Shown piece by piece: positions 55,003-64,000 of a stretch of DNA of 64,000 nucleotides. The DNA lies in contig JAHEWK010000001.1 in assembly GCA_020740775.1 (NCBI GenBank), positions 7,130,001-7,194,000 of the forward strand. The letters are read 5' to 3'. The notes below the pieces were generated by a model. The model was not told the DNA's origin and ran no database searches. It saw only the letters and a program-made list of their open reading frames with translations. A program made the translations under genes and the position numbers. Position 1 is the first letter of the stretch, and the number at the start of each line of letters is the position of its first letter. Source of the DNA: Ilyonectria destructans. Its lineage: Eukaryota; Ascomycota; Sordariomycetes; Hypocreales; Nectriaceae.

Positions 55003-58000
55003 GATCCAACTTTCTTTACACTGGACCAACGTGTTCAGTACCAAGAACAACAGGCAAGAGGGTGAAAGTAGGAAAACTGGATCGCAAAGGACAATAGACA
55101 GTACCTGTTGAAGATCAACGACTGGTGATGTCCGATGGGTTGGAGAAACTCATATCAAACGAGGGATTCCATTTTTTATAGGTAACCGCCAGATGCGGAC
55201 TCTGATATGAGCTGAGTCCCACGGAGTCCCACGGCTTGTTTCCCCTTTCTTACGTTATCAGACATGGACGTTGAGACAATTCCAAGTTTAGGGCGACATC
55301 TGAAAGACCTTGCCAGGTTGTCTGGAGAAAACTGCTTACAATTAATTAATCACAATAGGCAAGGCGCTTCCTGACGCTGTCTTCGGAGCATGCGGACAAG
55401 TCAGGTATAGGGGCATGCAAACTAGCAATGCAACTCCCAGGCGTCATCCGGGTTGGTTTCTCTGAACTGGCGGAGAAGGGCACGCGGGTAACACAATGAA
55501 GCCACCAGAAGGCGCCGACAGAAGTGGAGAGTGAATGGTAGAAAGCGGGACGCCAATAAAGACTGCAACTATACCGAGCGTGACGAGATATCTTCCGATC
55601 CGGGACAGCCGCTCGCGCTATGGACAATGGACAACGGACCAATGGGGACTTCAAGATTTCTGTAAGTTAAAGGGGAGAGAACAAACAAGGATGGTAATGA
55701 GGTTCACAAAGACAGAGTCAAGCCATTACTACGCTGCAGGCGGCAAAGACCATGGGTTATCTCCCCGTGATGCACGTGCGCCGAGGCCATTGGTTATGTT
55801 CAAGGTAGACGGCACATGGTAACGCGAGTCATAAAGAGCTAGGACATATAGGGCTAGGACAAAGAGCGGCAGAGGGTAGAGTCCTAGTCTCTGGGTGACG
55901 AGTCGTATTCCCGCGGGGACATGGTAACAAGCGTGAACCCGACGCCGACAGAGATACAGTTGCAGCTTCTGAGGGGATAATGTTGACTCTTCAATGCGTG
56001 ACTCGTTAGTTTATTTAGCTTAGAGACAGTAGTCTGAGATGTTTTTCAGATGTAGTAAATGTTTTCATTTAATAAACCCAAAATCAACCTTATCCTCATA
56101 GCTTTCTCTCTGCTCCTAGATATCATTCGCTCCCTCCCACCCAAAGTTGTCTCACAAAACGCCAATCTCCTCCCCCTTTCCCTTCCCCCATTGGCTTGAT
56201 TGCAAATTTAGACACAGTTCAGATAACGGTACATCCATCAAACTGAGAATAGTCAGAGCACGAGTAAGGCGACGTCGTACGCGAGTGGGGGCTTGAAGGC
56301 AGGGGCCAAAATGCCGGAAACACCGCCGGTTGGACGGGTATCGTCCCGCTGCAGCCAACCGTCCTAGACTCGGCGTAAGCTTCCTAATTTGCGTGTGGAG
56401 CCGTTCGGCTTCAAACATGGCTGCAGCATCTCTCGGTTAGCCATCCCGCCAAGAAGTTCCAGAATGACTAGGGTTCCCTTGCAACCTGGGGCTGGAGACA
56501 AGCAATAGGCTTTCCCCGGAACAATAAATAGAAACTGGGGTCACAGCGGATCTCGATGAACAGCTGAACGGGCCCTTGTCAATAAAAAGCCCCGCATGGA
56601 AGCAAGTCCGTGTTTATCCCTGCACCGCAACCGCACAGGATAGGGCCGCACCCCTGCTGTAACTCCTGTAGTCAATCGTTGCCGGTCCATGTGGTTCGGG
56701 AGAGTAACACTCAAAATGCCGACCGCTTGCAAGGACATGGCTGACAGGGGTTGAGGGAGACAACCCCCTGTTTTGGAGAAAACAACTGCAACATCTTACA
56801 TGCATGGGTGGGGTGTTGGAGCCGCCATCGTTGCATTTCAACTTAACGCTAAAATCAAGCTTCTTCGAACTTGTTGTATCGATATTTGCATTATTTTGTG
56901 GAGCCTGAGAGAATCAGGATCAAGGGATATGGTAACATAATCTCTCCCCGGAATGGAGATTGGTCTCCTTTGTGGCCAGCTCCGCTACGGATCTCACTTG
57001 GCACATCCTGGTGCATTATATCACGAGGGAACGACTCTCATCAATTCTGTTGCCTTGGTTGACTGAGGCTGATATGATCTGTCGATCCAACACCGAGACT
57101 ACAGCTGTGTGAATCAAAAAATACTACGCGACCGCGGTGCCTGAGCCCCCCCCCCCCCCCCCCCCCCTGTGGGGACGGGACGCATTATTATCACAGAGTA
57201 CCAAGAATTGTTTCAGGCCTGTTTAAAGATTAATCCCTCATCACAATAGTCTAGCCGTTGACGTAGCTGAAATCCACTGCTCGAGAAGCCAGGGTCTTAA
57301 ATGGGTCATCAATGGTTGCGGGCGACCAAAATCAATGCACGGCAGTTGAGGCCAATGGCCACACCCTGCTATTGCTCATGGTAACCGACGGCTTGATTAC
57401 CCCCTCTCTTTTATCAAAGAAACTTGATACAATTGAAGGACCATCTATCAAAAATGCCGAACCGCCGATGTTTACGCTTCCAGGGCCTGACTGTGTCATG
57501 GACTGCGATGGGACAAAGCCTTCGTGTCCCCACTGCATTCAAGTTAGAAGTTTTGGTCAAAAGCAATACCGTCGTCTTCGGTCTGAGCGTCATCCGCGCC
57601 TAAAATTAATAGTCTACCCCATTCATAACCTGTCACTTCGCCTCCGCAATCAGACAGACCGTCAATGTTGCAGCCGGCCTTCAGCCCGGCATGCAGGCAG
57701 GGTCAATCGCTGAGCTAGTACACGCTAAACCAATGTCTAGGGTAGAGCTCTCTTGCCGCTATGCCATTCGATCACCATGTGGCTCTTGCACCGTTCACCT
57801 GCTCAATAGCTGACCCCTCTAGGTTCTCGGATGCTGCAAGCATGATATGATACGAACGTTTCTCTGATAAGACTCATTAGTCAGGGTCACACAAGATATG
57901 GATGCCTCCGCGTAGTGGTGTCGAGAGTGACAATCGAGGGATAATGGCCGTTCCTAGCCCACAATTCAGCAACTGGTGATCCTTTTGCTGAACTGCGCTG

Positions 58001-58329
58001 TAACCCCGAGACTCAATGAGGCAGGTGAGAAGACTTTGTTCACTCATCGATTTGAAGAATTTTCAATTCTGTCAGATTTCCTACAGTGAATTAATTTCGG
58101 CATTTCCAACCCCTCTTTGGTAACAGTTGCTTGCCATATGCCGAATGACACAAGACGAGCATAGGCTCTCGTTATCATATTGAAAGAAACTTTAAACCTG
58201 GGTCAGGTGAAAGATAAAAGCTACCCCATCCCAAGTGCTTTAACTCTCCTCACCAATACGCTTCACACACTTTCGAAGCTCTCACTCTTTTGCCGTTACC
58301 ACTATCTCACCGTACACGCAATCTCTATC
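55003..58329. other. Long intergenic region, no gene seen
   Basis: 3.3 kb without a family-like frame. Includes a run of 22 C residues at 57146-57167. Confidence 0.45.
57146..57167 (+). repeat. Homopolymer of 22 C
   Basis: Uninterrupted C run; an unusual length for a fungal genome and possibly of uncertain length in the assembly. Confidence 0.9.
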
Positions 58330-59791
58330 ATGGACATATTCTCCTTTTTTGTTTTGTTTTTCTTTAGCAATCACTTGTTTCGCTTGCCATTGCTCGCTTC
58401 TGCCCAAGATGCTCCTGTATTTATCCAAGGTGGATTTGAAGAAGCCACCGTGGATGATGAGTCTGTCTACAACACCGGTGGAACCATTACCGTCAATGGA
58501 TTCAACATGATTGTCCCCAAGAATCTCCAAATACAGTTCCCAGCGGCCTGGGTTCCCTGGAAAGACTTTGTGGCTAGTAAGGCAGACTTTGCTGGCTTCG
58601 AGACTCTGGTATGAATTCCCTTATCTACATGCACGAGTATTTCTCACTCATTCTCCAACCTTCCAGGTTATGGGAAACACCATCAATGGCGTTCACCGCG
58701 TGGCCCAGGTTGTCATCTATGAATTTTTCGAGGGTCTTGCCAGCGGCTTCATCGAGTCACTCGATTATGCAGATGGAAGCATCAAAATCCAGAACGGTCC
58801 TACCGTTCGCATCAGCGATCCCAATGGTGCATTTTCTGTCGGTTATGATGGGGCTCCCCTTATGACGGCCGACGACCAGAGTCCCAGCATCTCGTCTTTC
58901 TCTGGCTTTCCGATGTGCATCCCGCGGAACAACTCTGATCCTCTTTGCCCTCTCAGCAACAGGCCTTTCAACGGCCCTGGAACGTTGTAAGTATACTGTC
59001 CTCAACTTATTGTGCTTTGAAATACTGATTAGCATTCAGCACCGCCCCGGATCCCCTTGTGATGGCACCTTTCCTACCGGGAGACTTTATCACTTTCGCT
59101 GGCTTTCGCAAAGGAAGCGAGGTCGTTGCTTTTAGCATTGTGGCACAAAACGTCCAGATTCTGACTCTCGGAGATATCGTCTATGTTCGGATGGAGCTGG
59201 GTCTTCTTGGCATCGATAACCCGAACCCAAATGCAGAAATTTCAGACTCCAGGGTATGCATTATCATCCCCTGTGCTACTTCCTGATTGTTGGGTTGCAA
59301 ATGAGAGAAAGCGTTAACTGACTTCTGATATTCAGTTCATTGGTTTCACGTCGAACAACCGGGCGACTGTTGCTCTGTACGCTATGGATGTCGACCCCTG
59401 CACAGGAGAGACAAGAGACCGCATTATCGCCACTATGGGCTTACGTGGAGGCCGCAACGAACAGAATAAGTTCGAATATCGAAACGATATCTTACACTCT
59501 TACACTCGAGAGTACAGAGTCACTGCAGAGATAAACGGTGTTGTGAAAACGCGCACCACGAAGAATGGTATCATCGCTGGGACCTATGTGCAGCCTGTCA
59601 ATGTTTGGGTTCAGGCCGAGCAGAATATTCCTGGAACACCACCAGTTCCTAACGACTTTTCAGAGATGGGCTTTCTCACTAAGGGTGTAGGGCGAGATCA
59701 GAAGGGGAACATCTGGGGTCCACTTGATCCATTCCCCCAGACTGGTGTCTTTATTGAAGCACCTACTTGTGCTGATACTCGTTCTGTATGA
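58330..59791 (+). CDS. Secreted protein of unknown function
   Basis: Exons 58330-58608, 58667-58986, 59040-59253, 59336-59791; 422 residues. The start MDIFSFFVLFFFSNHLFRLP is a signal peptide followed by LLASAQDAPV. The mature part is rich in beta-like segments: TGGTITVNGFNMIVPKNLQI, NGVHRVAQVVIYEF, LDYADGSIKIQNGPTVRISD and, later, FLPGDFITFAGFRKGSEVVA and GDIVYVRMELGLLGID. I recognise a pattern common in ascomycete hypothetical extracellular proteins (KNLQIQFPAAWVPWKDF) but no enzyme family. Four clean introns and a signal peptide show it is a real gene. An upstream in-frame ATG at 58180 would hide the signal peptide and is less likely. Confidence 0.8.
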
Positions 59792-60955
59792 AGTTACAAA
59801 GAACTCTGGTTTTAGGTGTGGGTAGAGGCGGGCGGTATCTTGAAGTAAAACACACTGTCTCTTTGTCTCTCTATGGAAGGAGTTCTTATATAGACCTTCT
59901 CAGTATCTGTATTGCCTAACAAGAGCCTGTACATCTCCAACTGAAGTAATTCACCTATATATTATCTTATTACATCATCTAATCTACAATTTACAGAGCT
60001 CGGAATAAATAGAAATAAAACATCTCCAGAAGCTATACGATACGTCATTTTGTGAAGTATAAGACCGTCATAATTATAATTCTATGTTTCCTCTTGGTCT
60101 AAATAGAGTGGCAGGCCATCTCGTGCTCTCTGTCACGGCAGCCATTTCTTCTGTCATAGCAGGCAGTGCTAACCTCAAATTCATCTTCCTCGCATTTGCA
60201 GCAATCTGTGGACGAATTATGTTAGAAGGCATCTTTTCATCTTAACACATAGCTGCAGAGTATGTTGACGGGGTTTTTGACACTGAGAACCATCGGGGTG
60301 ACGGGTACCACATAGGCCAAAATCATCGCGGACATGGCTGGTGCAGTTGCAATAATCTGTGCTCAACATGTCAGAAAAATTGACACAGCAGAAGATCAAA
60401 GAACGATAAAGACATGACTATCTTCTTCCTAGTCCACCGGCAGTTTGAAGTCGCTTTTCTACATACCTGAGGAGATCTTGGAAATCCCCTGGACTTTTGA
60501 GCCCTGCCACGTTAAAAGTCGCCCGTGGCTATACCGTTGTCATGTAATAGAAACACAAGAGCCAGCAACATATTTATATTTGGGCCAGCCTCTGATTGGC
60601 TCCACATGGCCGGCTGTGCTCTTCACATCCCTAGGTATGCGATCGACAAACACCAGTTCCTTTAATTCTTATGTTGACGTGAATCGGAATAGGCCTAGCT
60701 CGTAATGCGGAAGGAATCACAAAGGATGGTGGCTTGTGTTCAGTGAATGAGCAGATCCGAGGGTACAACTAACAATTCAATGCAACAATAGTAATACACG
60801 ATGATTATAAAGTAAGGACAGTGGCCCAGTCTCTCATCAGAAAAGAATGTACACATTTCAATCATTAAACATCTTGACTTTACTACGTCCACCTTCCAAA
60901 CTTTCCTCCTCAACCAAAGAACTTCCGCCTCCTTTCGCGAACTAAACCCGCCAAC
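59792..60955. other. Intergenic, no gene seen
   Basis: AT-rich downstream region followed by the promoter of the small secreted protein; no credible frame. Confidence 0.45.
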
Positions 60956-61333
60956 ATGCACTTCGCCAGCGCAACCTACGTCCTCTCTGCACTCGCCGCT
61001 TTGGTGGGCGTGGCAAGCGCATCCGACATGACTTGGCAAGTTCAGATCTTCACCGAAACGTTCTGCAGCGATGACAGCGAGACGGGCAACTACATGGGCG
61101 AGGGCACGAAGGACTGCGAAAACCTCAACACTTTCAACAGCCCTGTCTCGGGCATCAAGGTCGACATCGGCTCCGAGGACGATTGCCACACAGTCGTCGC
61201 CTACACCGAGCCGGACTGCCCGGACAATGGCGGCTGGACCTTGATGGAGCTGATGTGCAACCGGCCTCAGTCCGATGGCTGGTCCACTCAGGACGAGTTT
61301 GGCAGCTTCAAGATCATCAATACCTGCGGTTAG
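60956..61333 (+). CDS. Small secreted protein with six cysteines
   Basis: Single exon, 125 residues. The signal peptide MHFASATYVLSALAALVGVA ends near SASDM, leaving a mature chain of about 102 residues. Six cysteines (FCSDD, KDCEN, DDCHT, PDCPD, LMCNR and the final NTCG) allow three disulfide bonds. The mature protein is acidic and Gly/Asp-rich. Size, secretion and cysteine content fit an effector candidate or a cell-surface protein; no motif identifies a function. Confidence 0.75.
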   Translation: MHFASATYVLSALAALVGVASASDMTWQVQIFTETFCSDDSETGNYMGEGTKDCENLNTFNSPVSGIKVDIGSEDDCHTVVAYTEPDCPDNGGWTLMELMCNRPQSDGWSTQDEFGSFKIINTCG

Positions 61334-64000
61334 GAAGCTGTGATAGTGTGAGAATGAAGAAGCAAGGAGTGTTGGCTTTCATTCCACGATCGTGTGTTGA
61401 AGGTATTTGAAAATCCGGGAATTTGTTTTTCCGATTTTCAGGAGACAAACTGTTATTTAGTGCTCTGTATTATGTCTGTCGCTGATTATTACACCGGCCA
61501 ATTCCCTGAGCTATTTGTCCTTTTGTATCGCTTTCTTTCTAATGTGCAATTTCGTTGATGGGATGAAACCCGCGGACCCTTTCTCAGACAGTGACGGAGC
61601 CATTCACTACACCCAATCCATCTCCTACACTTGGAGAACTTGCTTCGTAAGTGTCTAGGGTAGCCGCAATTGCCCGCGCGTGAAAATCATTCGCTATTAG
61701 CAAAGGGATGCAACAACCCCGACATCGGATAATATGGCCTTTATTCCCCTATGCTAATCAAAAATAGAAAATAGGTTAGTGGCTTCAATTGGCACCTTCA
61801 GCCTACCACTTCGCCGAAAGTTGTTTGGGATCTGAAGTTCAAATGTCCCAGCCTACACAGGCAATTTACCATTCACGGAGAAATGAAACTGGTACCTGAT
61901 TCCGGCAGAATGTCTGTTTGGCATATGCCATAGCTTCCCTTTCTATTTTTAGTAGTTTACTCAGAGATATATCTTCACCGTCAGCCAAGAGGGATATCCA
62001 GTCGAGTTGAGGGTGGCAGTGAGCTTGTGTTGACGACGAGATGAGGGTCCAACAGGACAGCCATCGGATAAGCGATCCAGTGATGAAGTGCTTGTGACCT
62101 CCCGGCTGAGTAAGGACTCAACCCGGCCATGTAGGAATTAGGTAATCCGGGCAACAGGTAACAAACAGTGCTTCTCGTGTTCGGAGCTTATCACATTCTA
62201 CGCTAACGATGTCTAGAGAGTGTAAGAGCTGTCCAGTGGGAGAAGAATGTCATCATCCACCACGCCTGGCTCAAAAGAGAGCAAATTTTAGTAGTGCTTA
62301 CACTCTTCTAAACCTGCCATAATGCGGCGTTCAATTCATCTTTGCATCGGTAGTATCGCCAGCACGACCGGGAGTAAAAATGTCTTGGTAGTTGCTGGCA
62401 TTCCGTAGCAAGCGGTTAATGGAGCCGCAAAGATCGTTCACTTTCTTTCCAGTTCCGGGAGTCAGCCGTCAAGGTTGGTCTTCTCGACATGGTAATTAGA
62501 TTAGTGACCGCTATGTTGTCCACCCCTCCCTCTCCGACCGTGAGTTCAGTCTTCTCTTGAATAGGTCTTGTTTTGGTATTACCCCATAAGAGAAATGCAC
62601 GTCCTAGTTGAATCTACACTTCACGGACCGTTGCTTCCATTGGGGCGTGCAACCTTCAAGACGTTGTGATCCTGGGACTTGTAATTCATCTCTGAGTAGC
62701 CGAGGGACGTACCAGACGTTCGTCGAAAAATGTTGTTCAGGGGCTCCATCCTTCTACTGTCGTAAGACGGCACCTTTGTACTGGTCTCCTATAACTCTCG
62801 CTAAAGCAGTCATGCATGAACGACCTGGAAAGCCCACGCTATCCGCGTGAGTGTTGGAGGGTAGAATTCATCGTCGTGTAGATTTAGGGGTTGTTGGGAC
62901 CTTTGGGATCATATCGATCGGGTAGGAGTCAATGTACCGTTGCGTTTCCCTTTCTGTCCCTTGTCATTGTGATCAGTGTGGTTAGGTTGCGCGCCGCTCA
63001 CCCTCGGTTGGCGGGCCGTAACAGCGTACCTCTCGTACAAACCACTCCAGCGAAGTGTCAGTGTCGCGCCTTGAAGCAAGAAGTTCATCCTCTGGAATCA
63101 AATTCGTCCCATCTGCAGAGTGTAAAGCAGGGATAGACCGAGCCTTCCGCAGGCGACATTTGACGCATTTGTATGATTGGTGCCATAGAGGTTCTATAAG
63201 TGCTACGTAGAAACCGCGGGGTATCATGTTCGACATGGATGCCAGGGCAGACCGTTCTAGAACTGGATCCATTGGGTAAGTAAGTACTTAATCGGTGGAC
63301 AAAAGTTCCGAGACTAAGGAAAACACCCCCACTTTACCAGTCACCCCTTTAAGATCACTTCCACGTTCCTTGCCCAATTGGAAATTGATTAATTGTATTT
63401 CAAATAATTTGAAATGCCTCATGAACAACAATCACTTTTGTCCAATTGAAAACTTTCGTTTGCCATTCTTAAGCGCTCGTATCGTTCTTTTAGCATCGAC
63501 GAGACCCCTGTGGGGCGAAATCGGCAACCGTGCCGGAACTTCCGCCCCCCCCCCTGTAGTGTTGGTTATGGGCCCATTGGAACGATAAGGGGCCGCTGAT
63601 GGATTTTCATCTTGCTGTCTGTGGCGATTGAAGAATGCATGCTAGACTATTGCGTTGTTTCTGACGAGTAACTGCGGCGTAGTTTGGTTACTCAATTCAA
63701 CCTACCTCGCCAGCAAAAGATCCCTCAATTCGGCGACCTTTTGGCCACGCGCCACTCCTCGATAAGATGCCCATGATAGTGATGGACGTGATTTCCCCAG
63801 CTAGTTAATGCATGATTCGTGAAGCTTGGACGTATAGATAAGAGAATTTCCTCTACATCTGGATAAGGGGGTAGTGGCAAACCTTCGTGCTGAGAATGGT
63901 GTCAACGGCGAGGATAATGGTGAAGTCGTGGAGCTAGAGCCAAACCGGCAGGAGACCCGGCCTTCTGTCCACGCTATACGTCTAGACCACTCAATCTACG
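61334..64000. other. Gene-poor right end, nothing recognised
   Basis: 2.7 kb read on both strands; only short frames without start context, splice support or family resemblance. Confidence 0.45.

Noticed and set aside
62980..63290. Possible rRNA-like or zinc-cluster-like segment (minus frame with CVKCRLRK)
   Set aside because: The resemblance is limited to a few bases or residues; zinc-cluster spacing is not met and no longer rRNA match could be recognised.

Overview
The window reads as nuclear DNA of a filamentous ascomycete (Pezizomycotina, most likely Sordariomycetes). Genes carry short GT-AG introns of about 45-130 nt. The families are typical of plant-associated or soil moulds: lipoxygenase, L-amino-acid oxidase, RTA1 protein, Zn2Cys6 regulators, bilirubin-oxidase-type multicopper oxidase and NB-ARC/TPR and ankyrin proteins. 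Decayed genes show C-to-T type stops resembling RIP. Nothing prokaryotic, no CRISPR array and no RNA gene was recognised. All exon models were built by eye from splice consensus, reading phase and remembered family motifs.

Left part (1-25 kb), accessory metabolism: 3' end of a ferric reductase; alkaline ceramidase (-); UPC2-like Zn2Cys6 regulator (+); secreted lipoxygenase (+); HSL-type alpha/beta hydrolase (+); secreted L-amino-acid oxidase (+); secreted FMN-dependent 2-hydroxyacid oxidase/dehydrogenase (+); a second fungal regulator without a visible zinc cluster (-); RTA1-like membrane protein (+); MDR zinc-independent oxidoreductase (-); GFA-domain protein (-). Then come a broken GH2 beta-galactosidase (25.5-27.1 kb) and an orphan TPR gene tail (27.1-27.8 kb).

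Middle part (28.4-47.3 kb) is the striking region. It is a GC-richer, tightly packed island: a multi-pass membrane protein, an ankyrin-vWA fusion, a beta-propeller lectin-like protein, a second vWA protein, an ankyrin protein, a SesB-like lipase, a trypsin-like protease and an NB-ARC-TPR NLR. The N-terminus of the NLR and the C-terminus of the neighbouring lipase share a short Gly/Ser-rich motif (10 of 24 residues identical, ungapped). This is the arrangement expected of a fungal NLR that activates an effector by amyloid templating, as in the PNT1/SBP/HELLP and NWD2/HET-S systems. I propose the lipase-NLR pair, perhaps with the protease, as a programmed-cell-death or non-self-recognition module.

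Right part (47-64 kb): a 5'-truncated Tad1/I-like LINE ending in CCAT repeats, a Baeyer-Villiger monooxygenase pseudogene with three Trp-to-stop changes, a bilirubin-oxidase-like multicopper oxidase (-), a secreted protein of unknown function (+), a small secreted cysteine-containing protein (+) and long gene-poor stretches.
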